Source: Sporosarcina jiandibaonis
GTDB taxonomy: Bacteria > Bacillota > Bacilli > Bacillales_A > Planococcaceae
Assembly: GCF_013184495.1 (NCBI RefSeq)
Contig: NZ_JAAOIY010000002.1
Coordinates: 310,001 to 374,000 of the forward strand
Length of the DNA: 64,000 bases
Direction of reading: 5' to 3'
A program made the translations under genes and the position numbers. Below the pieces are notes generated by a model. The model was not told where the DNA came from. It worked only from the letters and a program-made list of their open reading frames with translations, and ran no database searches. Shown here in pieces: positions 25,113-33,207 of this stretch (position 1 is its first letter; every line of letters begins with the position of its first letter).

Positions 25113-25922
25113 ATGAAGAAAATTTACCGGAAGACATCGATTTTTTCATTTGTCGGGGGCAGCATCGCAGCGATTTACGCCATTGTTTTTTACTTTGTTT
25201 GGTTCAAGGGTTTTTCAGTGAACGGGGAATCGCTAATCGTTTCAGGAGTATCCGCAATTTCTTTACTGATTGCGGGACTTTTTTTCAATAATGCGCAGCA
25301 GAACCTCAGAGATGAAACGATGGCTGAAATCGAAAGTGACGTCCATTTTGAAAATATTGATGAGTTAATTTTGCAGTGGATGCCGTCATTTTATCCGACC
25401 ATGCATAACGTCAATGCTGCAGGTATTTCTTTATTTCAAATCCTCCCTACAAAACGCCGACCTTTTGCACGCAAATTAACCGCTGTTAAAATTCTTTCAG
25501 AAGGATTTATTCTACCTGCAACATATGACATTCTTGATATGAAAGAAGAACTTTTAGCCTCATTTACCATGTGGAATAACGGTAACCGTTTTCTCCTGAC
25601 GCTCCATAGCAGAGACGGAAAAAGAATCGGCTATTTCGAGCAATGGCTAACGAAATCTGTGCTTAAAAATAGGGGAACTTTATTTCATGAAAATGATCGG
25701 GTATGGCGGGAGCTCAGGTCGAATAATATGGCAGGGGATATCGATGTTTTAGATGACAAAAGAAAAATGACTGCGAAGTACCGATTCGGCCGTTTTCCTT
25801 ATGCTTTGCATCCAGCATTTGAAGCGGAGGGCGTTCATAATTATATCCGTTTTGGATCCCATATTTCAAATGAAGAAAAACTCGCATACACGATGATTTT
25901 CTTTTTTTGGTTGAAGAAGTAG
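25113..25922 (+). CDS. Hypothetical membrane protein, 269 residues
   Basis: Two N-terminal membrane helices (about 10-32 and 40-58), then a ~200-residue, probably cytoplasmic, domain with many aromatic residues and no motif I recognise. RFGRFPYALHPAFEAEGVH near the C-terminus looks conserved-domain-like but I cannot name it. The ribosome binding site GAAGGA is close to the ATG. It is followed immediately by a small lipoprotein gene, suggesting an operon. Confidence 0.6.
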   Translation: MKKIYRKTSIFSFVGGSIAAIYAIVFYFVWFKGFSVNGESLIVSGVSAISLLIAGLFFNNAQQNLRDETMAEIESDVHFENIDELILQWMPSFYPTMHNVNAAGISLFQILPTKRRPFARKLTAVKILSEGFILPATYDILDMKEELLASFTMWNNGNRFLLTLHSRDGKRIGYFEQWLTKSVLKNRGTLFHENDRVWRELRSNNMAGDIDVLDDKRKMTAKYRFGRFPYALHPAFEAEGVHNYIRFGSHISNEEKLAYTMIFFFWLKK

Positions 25923-25937
25923 ATGGGGGTGTTAGTA

Positions 25938-26333
25938 ATGAAATCTTATCGATTATCCTTATTGTTAGTGATTTTATTGTTACTGTCGGGGTGCGGATTG
26001 GAAACTAAAACCTTCGAGGAATTTTGTGAGAACGACTTGAACGATGTTTCTAAAATCGGAATTGTTGATGGAAGTACAGGCTATGAAGTGACTACGACTG
26101 ATTATGAAAAGATTCAGGGTTTTATTGGTGAAATAAAAAACATTAAATTTATCCCTGACGATGATCAAGGGAAAAGAGATGGTTTTAGGTATTCTATTAC
26201 TTTTTTCGAAGATGATGATCGGACATTTCAATTTAGTGAAACTTATTTAAACGGCAACTATTATCATACTGATCCAGATATTCATCCAATAGTGGATGGA
26301 TTTTTTACAACTATCGAGCTAGAAGAAAAGTAA
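25938..26333 (+). CDS. Small hypothetical lipoprotein
   Basis: 131 residues with signal peptide MKSYRLSLLLVILLLLSGC (lipobox LLSGC) and an acidic mature domain. ATG at 25938 is seven bases after GGGGGTG; an upstream in-frame ATG at 25923 directly abuts the previous stop and is less likely. No domain recognised. Confidence 0.65.
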   Translation: MKSYRLSLLLVILLLLSGCGLETKTFEEFCENDLNDVSKIGIVDGSTGYEVTTTDYEKIQGFIGEIKNIKFIPDDDQGKRDGFRYSITFFEDDDRTFQFSETYLNGNYYHTDPDIHPIVDGFFTTIELEEK

Positions 26334-26342
26334 AACTTATCC

Positions 26343-26373
26343 TTGACTCTCACGTTACGTCATAGTTTATTGT
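26343..26373 (+). promoter_or_regulatory. MerR-type promoter/operator
   Basis: -35 TTGACT (26343-26348), a 19-bp spacer and -10 TATTGT (26368-26373). A 21-bp dyad (ACTCTCACGT T ACGTCATAGT, 26346-26366) fills the spacer, 8 of 10 positions matching between arms. An overlong spacer with a central dyad is the hallmark of MerR-activated promoters; the gene downstream is a MerR regulator, so autoregulation is expected. Confidence 0.85.
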
Positions 26374-26398
26374 TGGTAATGAAGGGAGGCGAATCGCG

Positions 26399-27124
26399 AT
26401 GAAAGTGAAAGAAGTATCACAGATGACCGGTGTTAGTGTGCGCACACTCCATCATTATGATGACATCGGCTTGCTCGTGCCGGATGTTTTGACGGAAGCG
26501 GGATACCGGATTTATTCAGAGGAAAATCTGGCAACCTTACAACAAATACTATTCTTTCGCGAACTCGGCTTCTCTTTGAAAAAAATAAAGGAATTGCTTT
26601 CTAGTCCATCGTTTGATCGCCAGGAAGCTTTCGAAATGCAACGAAAAATGCTGATTGCTAAACGGCAGCAACTGGATGAAATGATCGATACGATTGAGAA
26701 AACAATTCGCCATGAGAAGGGAGAGTTAAGGATGACGAACGAAGAGAAATTTCAAGGATTTGATTTTAGCACGAACCCATACGAACAGGAAGCCAGGGAC
26801 CGGTGGGGGGATAAAGCGGTTGACGAGTCGAAGAAGAAGGTCGCGCAGTTTGGCCCCGAAGTTCAAGAGGAAATGAATCGTATTTACTTTAACCTAGCGG
26901 AGTTGCGTCATACGGATCCAAAATCTGAAAAAGCGCAAGTGGCTATTAAAGACTGGTTCGATATGTTGAACAATAACTTTGGAACCTATTCGCTAGAAGC
27001 TTTTGCGGGACTCGGTGAAATGTATGTCGCCGACGAGCGGTTCACAAAAAACATCGATCAGTTTGGCGAGGGGCTCGCTGAATTTATGCGCGATGCCATG
27101 AAGACCTTTGCAGAGAACAACTAA
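26399..27124 (+). CDS. MerR-family regulator with TipAS antibiotic-recognition domain
   Basis: 241 residues: winged helix (VKEVSQMTGVSVRTLHHYDD, residues ~2-70), a dimerisation coiled coil (~80-110) and a C-terminal TipAS domain (~115-241, NPYEQEARDRWGD). This is the architecture of TipAL and B. subtilis Mta, which bind macrocyclic peptide antibiotics or other drugs and untwist their own promoters. Its MerR-type promoter lies directly upstream. No dedicated target gene is linked; the terminator follows at once. Confidence 0.9.
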   Translation: MKVKEVSQMTGVSVRTLHHYDDIGLLVPDVLTEAGYRIYSEENLATLQQILFFRELGFSLKKIKELLSSPSFDRQEAFEMQRKMLIAKRQQLDEMIDTIEKTIRHEKGELRMTNEEKFQGFDFSTNPYEQEARDRWGDKAVDESKKKVAQFGPEVQEEMNRIYFNLAELRHTDPKSEKAQVAIKDWFDMLNNNFGTYSLEAFAGLGEMYVADERFTKNIDQFGEGLAEFMRDAMKTFAENN

Positions 27125-27130
27125 TTTCAT

Positions 27131-27178
27131 TAATGCCATGCAAATTTTGTCATTGACAATATTTGCATGGCATTTTTT
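27131..27178 (+). terminator. Terminator of the MerR/TipAS gene
   Basis: AATGCCATGCAAAT pairs perfectly with ATTTGCATGGCATT, followed by T6. Confidence 0.92.
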
Positions 27179-27304
27179 ATTTCAAGAAAATCCCATGCAA
27201 AAAAATACTGGATTACTGACGTTCGTCAATAGCGGCAACTTTCAATGTTCTATATGCTGAAGATACTACCAATGATTGTGTAATAAAAGTCCTCATCCAA
27301 CATA

Positions 27305-27384
27305 GAATAATAGGCAAACTTTAAGAAATTAAAGGGCGCAAAACTTTGGAGTCTACGGCATTAGTTGCTACGACAGTCCGGTCG
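27305..27384 (+). ncRNA. Cyclic-di-GMP-I (GEMM-I) riboswitch aptamer
   Basis: The consensus landmarks occur in order: GGCAAAC, a P1b hairpin CTTTAA-GAAA-TTAAAG with GNRA tetraloop, the tetraloop receptor GGGCGCAAAAC (consensus GGGACGCAAAGC), GGAGTCTACGG, and GCTACGACAGTCCGG. An intrinsic terminator begins inside the 3' end of the aptamer. The riboswitch lies in the 323-base gap before the pilus operon. Because the terminator's left arm (TCCGGTCGC) shares bases with the aptamer's closing part, ligand binding should block termination, an ON switch; this is inference. Confidence 0.87.
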
Positions 27385-27409
27385 CGATTACAATTGCGAC
27401 CGGATTTTT
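27377..27409 (+). terminator. Riboswitch expression-platform terminator
   Basis: TCCGGTCGC (27377-27385) pairs with GCGACCGGA (27396-27404), followed by TTTTT. It lies between the aptamer and the adhesin's ribosome binding site (AGGAGGGG). Confidence 0.9.
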
Positions 27410-27447
27410 GTCGTTGAAATAGATCAGCAAAAGGAGGGGTTTTATCC

Positions 27448-29655
27448 ATGGTTTTAAAACGGTCATCCGTTTTGCTATTGATAGGGATGATCATTCTATC
27501 AATAGTTTTACCATCGCTACAAGCCATGGCCAAAGAAGGTGAGAAGTCTGATGACACGTCGCAAGCATCGGAGGAGATAGAGGATTCGGCAGAAGAAGTG
27601 GAAGTCAAGGTAGTCGGGAAGACTGAACCAATTGAAACAACCGAACCAGAGAAAACGGTTGTAGATGAGAAAGTGGATATTTTAGTTTCGAATCAATGGA
27701 TAAATGTTCCGGAAAGCGAAAATCCACCGTCAGTGAAACTGTATCTAGTAAACAAGCAAACCGGCGAACAAGTAAAGTCGGTGACGTTGGGAAATGTGGA
27801 GACATCCTATTTGTTTGGTGGATTGGACAAATATGACGGTGATGGCGCATTAATTGAGTACGCGGTAAAAAGTGGTGAGGTTAAGGGTTATGAAACATCG
27901 GTTAAAAATTATACAGTGACACATTCGTATATTGTGTTGGAGAAAGAGGAAGAAATTTCACTAGGTGACGACAAGGTGGTAGGGATAGATGATTCTGCTA
28001 GAAAAACAGCGGTAAATACTGCAACAATAGCATCCTGTCCAGGCGATACTTATGAGTTCGATGATAGCTCAGTAGTTGTGCCTATTGAAATTGAAAAATC
28101 CACAAATGACCACACTAGGTCGAGAATAATATGGACGAATGGAAACATCGTATACGCTGCAATCAACTCAACACACAAGCTCAAAAGTATGGTTCTCAAT
28201 GGAAAATCATCGATGGGTATGGATCAATATAATCCGACGACCAAAATTTATGTAAATTGTATTGAATATGACCCGAAAGTTGGAATACAAGGGAATACTG
28301 ACGATGCGCATTGGACGGTTTTCAAGTTTGATTTATTGGAATTAGGCTTAGGTGATTCTGAGGTGTATAAGTTTTCGGTGACATCTGTGCAAGGTGGAGG
28401 ACACGACATCAAAGAAGGAAATCTTCTATTCAAGATTCCCAAGAAAGATGTAAAAGGAAAGAAAACATGGGTAGGTGGAACGGAAAGACCCGCAATCACC
28501 TTGATGCTTATGAGGCAAGGTAAGGAATTTAAATCGGCAATTGTTAATGGAACAGAAAGCCCCACTGCTTGGGCTCATACTTGGACGGATGTTCCTGTGT
28601 CTGATGCATATGGCCGAAAATATGAATACACTGTCGATGAAAAAACTGTACCTGTTAACTATGTTAAATTAGTTGAATTGATTGGGAATGAATGGATTGT
28701 AACGAATACTTACACCCCAACCCTTTTTAACATTGAAGTGGAGAAAAAGTGGATTGGTCCAGCGGCAGGTTCCGTCACTATTAAACTATTTGCTGATGAC
28801 ATAGATACAGGAAAAATGTTGGATTTAAATGATGCAAACGAGTGGCGTGCTTCCTTTTCAAATCTGAAAGAATTTCATCATATAACTGGTGAGAAAATTA
28901 ACTATAGAGTTGAGGAAGTTGCAATCGCTGGTTATTCAACTTTAAAAACCATGACAGAAAAGGGTTTTATTTTCACCAACACCAATGATGAAAAAATTTC
29001 AGTAGATGTGGTTAAGGAATGGGACGGAAGAAAAACAAGTTCAGTCACGATCAAATTACTCGCAAATGATGAAGATACCTCACAAACATTGTTACTTAAT
29101 GAAAACAACGGTTGGAAGGGTTCCTTCTCGGACTTGAGAAAATACGATGCGATTTCAGGAGAAGAAATTCGTTATTCAGTAGTGGAGCAAAATGTCCCGG
29201 ATGGTTATGCAGTTAGTTATAGCCCATTAGTTAATGGAAAGATTATTGTAACGAATACTGAGGTTGTTGGTTCTTTAAAAGTATTAAAAGTTAATGAGAG
29301 TGGAGAAGTCCTAGAAGGTGCAACATTTGAATTATGGGTTAAAGACGGAGATCATGTAGGAACTAAAACAACAAACTCTTCCGGAGAAATCGATTTTGAG
29401 GGTCTTGCATGGGGCGAGTATCAATTGATAGAAACTAATGCGCCGAATGGCTATCGAAAGTTACTGCAACCAATTGAAATTACGATTGGACCAGGTGATC
29501 TTTTGCACATCGAAAAGACTGTGGTCAATACATTAAGTGGATGGATAATTCCGAAAACGGGCGGCATCGGAGCAGCTGGATTCTACGGATTTGGTGCTTT
29601 ATTGATGGTGTTAACGCTCGGTTTCTTCTTGCGCAGAAGAAAGCCGAATGAATGA
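27448..29655 (+). CDS. LPXTG-type (IPKTG) surface adhesin / pilus tip-like protein with Cna-B domains
   Basis: 735 residues. Signal peptide 1-28, acidic linker, a Cna-B-like domain (~72-163), a unique domain (~175-333) with two cysteines (C197, C271), three further Cna-B domains (~334-424, 427-513, 516-604), a SpaA-type domain (~607-695) and a sortase signal IPKTG at 701-705 with hydrophobic tail and RRRK. Such proteins are cross-linked to the wall or into pili and often bind collagen or other host or matrix ligands. Under a c-di-GMP riboswitch. Start ATG eight bases after GGAGGGG. The unique domain is the likely ligand-binding part; no named family recognised. Confidence 0.88.
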   Translation: MVLKRSSVLLLIGMIILSIVLPSLQAMAKEGEKSDDTSQASEEIEDSAEEVEVKVVGKTEPIETTEPEKTVVDEKVDILVSNQWINVPESENPPSVKLYLVNKQTGEQVKSVTLGNVETSYLFGGLDKYDGDGALIEYAVKSGEVKGYETSVKNYTVTHSYIVLEKEEEISLGDDKVVGIDDSARKTAVNTATIASCPGDTYEFDDSSVVVPIEIEKSTNDHTRSRIIWTNGNIVYAAINSTHKLKSMVLNGKSSMGMDQYNPTTKIYVNCIEYDPKVGIQGNTDDAHWTVFKFDLLELGLGDSEVYKFSVTSVQGGGHDIKEGNLLFKIPKKDVKGKKTWVGGTERPAITLMLMRQGKEFKSAIVNGTESPTAWAHTWTDVPVSDAYGRKYEYTVDEKTVPVNYVKLVELIGNEWIVTNTYTPTLFNIEVEKKWIGPAAGSVTIKLFADDIDTGKMLDLNDANEWRASFSNLKEFHHITGEKINYRVEEVAIAGYSTLKTMTEKGFIFTNTNDEKISVDVVKEWDGRKTSSVTIKLLANDEDTSQTLLLNENNGWKGSFSDLRKYDAISGEEIRYSVVEQNVPDGYAVSYSPLVNGKIIVTNTEVVGSLKVLKVNESGEVLEGATFELWVKDGDHVGTKTTNSSGEIDFEGLAWGEYQLIETNAPNGYRKLLQPIEITIGPGDLLHIEKTVVNTLSGWIIPKTGGIGAAGFYGFGALLMVLTLGFFLRRRKPNE

Positions 29656-29703
29656 GGTAGGTAACAGTTTCAATGAAACACATAATGGAGAGGAGAAAAT
29701 CAA

Positions 29704-31305
29704 ATGCAGATCAAGAAACTGATCGCTGTAATGATGATTGCGTTACTCACATTTATGACAATGGCTACGGGGGAGGTTGCCAATGCGGAAGCTAATGAAG
29801 AAGTTAGAACAACGGGTAGTTTAACTATTTACAAGTATGAGGTTGAACCAGGTTATGTAGGTGAAGATGGTGATGGTTCGGCGGGACAACAGGGGGACAT
29901 TCCAAAAGACGATGCAGTGTTAATTGATGATGTAGAATTTACAATTATTAAAACACATGATTATGATCCAGTATTGGATAAATGGACACCGACAGTAGAA
30001 GACTTTTCTGATGTAAAGTTAACAGTAGATGGGGTAGCACTATTTGATAATTTAAAATTAGGACGTTATACAGTTGAAGAAACAGCCGGCCCAAAGAATG
30101 TTAATTTAAATACAAATATCTACTCCGTGGATATCCCAATGACAAGCGCAAACGGGACGGATATATATTATAACGTTCATATTTATCCGAAGAACGAAAT
30201 AATCCGCGGAGCGGTAGAATTATTCAAAGAAAATAGTGAAGCTGGTACTGGACTAGATGGAGTTATGTTTGATCTTTATGAAAAAAATAATGCCACTCCA
30301 ATTAAAACTGACCTTCCAACAGAGAACGGTGGGAAAATTCAAGTTGATGCATTGTTATATGGTGAATACTATTTCCAAGAGACTGCTACTGTAGAAGGTT
30401 TTGTTCTTAATGGAGCGGAGCATCACTTTAAAATTGAGGCCAGTGGGAAGTTTACAGGGGAAATCGACGAACGCGGTACAATTGTAAAAGTTACTGTTAA
30501 GAACTATCACGAACCTAAAATTGAAAAAACAATCAACGGTAAGAAGGCAGACTTGCCAATTAACCGTGAGACAGAATTTGAATACAATTTAAATATTACA
30601 CTTCCATCTGACATCCAAAATTATCAAAGTTTTATAGTTAAAGATGAATTAGATGCGAGATTAGCATACGGTGGTACATGGACAGTGGAAGGTGTAGATA
30701 AATCAGCACTAGCATTTTCTCAAGAAGGCCAAATGCTTAAATGGACAGTCGATAATTTCGCGGCACTCGCTGGAGTCAAAAGTATCAAAATTAATTTCAA
30801 AGCGAATGTTAAAACAGAAGCAACGGCTGGAGAGCCAATTGCAAACATCGGGAAAATTGATTATCAAAATGGAAACGATACTGAGGGGAATTCTGAATCA
30901 AACCTAATAAATGTAGTTCCTACAGCTGGATCTTTGACGGTAAATAAAGTAGATGAAAAGGGAAATGCATTATCTGGAGCAAACTTTGAACTAAGAAATT
31001 CTAACGGTGATGTAGTTGAAACGGGAACGGGTGGAACAATTTTATGGACAGAACTAGATTATGGAGAATACACGTTACACGAAGTAATAGCACCGGATGG
31101 TTATCGTAAATTGCTGAAACCAATTGAGGTTACGATTGATGCAACAGAAGCAAACGTAATTATTAATGTAGTGAACTCTAAATCTGGTTGGGATTTACCA
31201 AAAACCGGAGGTATCGGAACAACGCTATTCTCTGGCATCGGGCTACTCCTAATGGGAGCAGCAGTCTTCATCTACGCGCGCAGAGAAAAACCAGCTATCA
31301 AGTAA
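29704..31305 (+). CDS. LPKTG major pilin-like (SpaA-type) protein
   Basis: 533 residues. Signal peptide (~1-28), N-terminal domain (~36-165) ending in the pilin motif YYNVHIYPKN, whose lysine K163 would be the cross-link acceptor, a SpaA domain (~169-265), an isopeptide-type pilin domain (~270-405), a C-terminal SpaA domain with E-box YTLHEVIAPDGY (~408-495), then LPKTG at 498-502 and a basic tail. This is the architecture of sortase-assembled Gram-positive pilins. The last domain is clearly paralogous to that of the preceding adhesin (GYRKLL...PIE). Start behind GGAGAGGA. Confidence 0.9.
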   Translation: MQIKKLIAVMMIALLTFMTMATGEVANAEANEEVRTTGSLTIYKYEVEPGYVGEDGDGSAGQQGDIPKDDAVLIDDVEFTIIKTHDYDPVLDKWTPTVEDFSDVKLTVDGVALFDNLKLGRYTVEETAGPKNVNLNTNIYSVDIPMTSANGTDIYYNVHIYPKNEIIRGAVELFKENSEAGTGLDGVMFDLYEKNNATPIKTDLPTENGGKIQVDALLYGEYYFQETATVEGFVLNGAEHHFKIEASGKFTGEIDERGTIVKVTVKNYHEPKIEKTINGKKADLPINRETEFEYNLNITLPSDIQNYQSFIVKDELDARLAYGGTWTVEGVDKSALAFSQEGQMLKWTVDNFAALAGVKSIKINFKANVKTEATAGEPIANIGKIDYQNGNDTEGNSESNLINVVPTAGSLTVNKVDEKGNALSGANFELRNSNGDVVETGTGGTILWTELDYGEYTLHEVIAPDGYRKLLKPIEVTIDATEANVIINVVNSKSGWDLPKTGGIGTTLFSGIGLLLMGAAVFIYARREKPAIK

Positions 31306-31327
31306 GAGGTAACTTGCAATAATAAGA

Positions 31328-31355
31328 GATAGGGAGCCTGTCTCCCTATCTTTTT
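31328..31355 (+). terminator. Internal terminator between pilin and sortase genes
   Basis: GATAGGGAG CCTGT CTCCCTATC TTTTT: a perfect nine-pair stem with T5 inside the operon. Partial readthrough would keep sortase levels low relative to pilin. Confidence 0.9.
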
Positions 31356-31391
31356 AAAACCAAAGTTTTTACTACATAGGGGTGGTCTATC

Positions 31392-32240
31392 ATGAAGCGA
31401 AACGTCCTATTTGCGATAGTCTTTCTTATCGGCCTTGCCATTTTCGCGTACCCAATAATGAGCAATGTTCTTGCTACAAAAGAGCATCACACGATCATTA
31501 GCGAGCGCGATGAAGAGATACTGAAGCTGACCAAATCGGAAATCAAAGACTTGAAAGACCAAGCCGCAGCCTATAATGAAAAAATAATAAACTCAACCGT
31601 GCCAATTGAAGACCCTTTTGCAGAAGAATCGGAAGGAACGACCGTTACGGGGTATTTCAACGTGTTAAATATAGGTGAATCAATGGGGAGTCTCGAAATT
31701 CCGAAAATTGATGTGAAGCTTCCCATTTACCACGGAACTGGTGAAAAAGTGTTGGCAAGCGGAGTGGGGCATCTTTCAAATACGTCTTTGCCGATTGGTG
31801 GAAAAGGGACGCACGCCGTAATGACGGGACATCGTGGACTGCCCAGTGCAAAAATGTTCCGGAACTTGGATAAGCTAAAGGTGGGAGATTTATTTTTCAT
31901 CAAATCATTGGATGAAACATTGGTTTACAAAGTAGACCAAGTATCAGTTGTTTTGCCGAATGAAGTGGAACTTCTGGGTATTGAAGAAGGCAAAGACTTT
32001 GCGACGCTCATTACATGCGAACCTTATATGATCAATACCCATCGCATGTTAGTGCGCGGTGAACGTATCGGTTACCGATCTGAGTCCGAAGTGATGGAGC
32101 GATTAAATGAAGAAAATAATATGGGTATGAAGAAGGCTTTTAATCCATTTGGGGCCATCATGATTGCGCTACTAATAATTCTCGCAGTGTCCTACTTAAT
32201 TTATCGGAAGAAAGTTGTGAAAGCGCAAAACGAGGAGTGA
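31392..32240 (+). CDS. Class C (pilin-polymerising) sortase 1
   Basis: 282 residues with an N-terminal and a C-terminal membrane helix (~5-25 and ~253-272). The class C lid motif DPF is at 74-76; the catalytic triad is H147 (TGHRG), C209 (LITCEPY) and R218 (NTHRMLVRGER). Such enzymes cleave LPXTG and join it to the YPKN lysine of the next pilin. Downstream of the pilin gene; its stop overlaps the next sortase. Confidence 0.92.
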   Translation: MKRNVLFAIVFLIGLAIFAYPIMSNVLATKEHHTIISERDEEILKLTKSEIKDLKDQAAAYNEKIINSTVPIEDPFAEESEGTTVTGYFNVLNIGESMGSLEIPKIDVKLPIYHGTGEKVLASGVGHLSNTSLPIGGKGTHAVMTGHRGLPSAKMFRNLDKLKVGDLFFIKSLDETLVYKVDQVSVVLPNEVELLGIEEGKDFATLITCEPYMINTHRMLVRGERIGYRSESEVMERLNEENNMGMKKAFNPFGAIMIALLIILAVSYLIYRKKVVKAQNEE

Positions 32241-32956
32241 TGAGGTTGAGAAAAAATTGGCTAATTGTCGTGCTTTTTAGTATCGGGTTACTCATTTTTC
32301 TCTATCCACACATCGCCCGCTACTCCAATTCAATCGAACAAGAAGCAATCATCCAAACATTTCAAGAAGAAATTAGGCAAGTGACCGATCAAGAAGCGAA
32401 ACAGCGAATCGACTCGATTGCAAAATGCAACGATGCTATCTTCGAAAATTCGGAAGCATTTCAAGATCCTTTTAGTTTCGAATCAACAGTCGAAGGAACT
32501 ATCGATTGCACTGATCATGCGATTAACGAGAACATATTCGGAGTTCTTGAAATACCAAAAATGAAAATTAAAGAACCTATCTATATCGGCGCAACACAAG
32601 AAAATTTAAGCGTAGGCGTCGCTCAAGTAGAAGGATCCTCCCTCCCAATCGGGGGCCTCAACACGCATTCTGTCTTAGCTGGACACCGCGGCGGCATCAC
32701 GCGGGAACAGTTTCAACATCTAGACAAATTACATGTAGGCGACGTGTTTCATATCCATGTATTAAATGAAACAATCTCATACCGCATCACCAGCCAAGAA
32801 GTCATACTGCCTCATGAAACCGACTCGCTCCAAATTCAACCAAAACAAGATTTATCCACACTCATCACCTGCCACCCCTATGGAAGCAACACGCACCGGC
32901 TCTTAATTCACGCGGAGCGAATGATTCCGAGCGGAAATCAGGCGGAGAATAAATAA
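32240..32956 (+). CDS. Class C sortase 2
   Basis: About 238 residues. N-terminal membrane helix, lid motif DPF (~77), catalytic histidine in AGHRG (~149), cysteine in LITCHPY (~211) and arginine in NTHRLLIHAER (~220). Unlike sortase 1 it has no C-terminal membrane helix. Start choice: GTG 32237, ATG 32240 and TTG 32246 are in frame; TTG has the best spacing to GAGGAG, ATG is kept here. Overlaps sortase 1 by one base. Two sortases for two substrates may mean division of labour (polymerisation versus adhesin addition or anchoring). Confidence 0.9.
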   Translation: MRLRKNWLIVVLFSIGLLIFLYPHIARYSNSIEQEAIIQTFQEEIRQVTDQEAKQRIDSIAKCNDAIFENSEAFQDPFSFESTVEGTIDCTDHAINENIFGVLEIPKMKIKEPIYIGATQENLSVGVAQVEGSSLPIGGLNTHSVLAGHRGGITREQFQHLDKLHVGDVFHIHVLNETISYRITSQEVILPHETDSLQIQPKQDLSTLITCHPYGSNTHRLLIHAERMIPSGNQAENK

Positions 32957-32964
32957 ACTTCAAC

Positions 32965-32997
32965 AACCAGCCGGAGTTATCGAGGCTGGTTTTTTTA
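32965..32997 (+). terminator. Terminator of the pilus operon
   Basis: AACCAGCC pairs with GGCTGGTT, followed by six T. Confidence 0.93.
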
Positions 32998-33207
32998 TAT
33001 GAATGAAAATGAAATATACGTAAATGAATCACAATCACACATTAGCAATCATTTTCGACATGTTACGACAGAATACGCCTTTATCAGAAAACATCTGTTA
33101 AACTATAGAAAAGCGATAGAAATCGCAAAGGACGTTTTCGATATAAATTCTTTTTATAAATAATGAAAGCGTATTCAATTCAAGGAAATGGGAGTGTATT
33201 TGGTAAT

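Noticed and set aside
27180..27304. Second riboswitch upstream of the c-di-GMP aptamer
   Set aside because: No recognisable aptamer motifs; the stretch is probably the promoter region of the pilus operon.
33000..33207. Possible riboswitch or T-box before cstA
   Set aside because: No T-box motif, specifier hairpin or terminator/antiterminator pair could be found; only an AT-rich leader.
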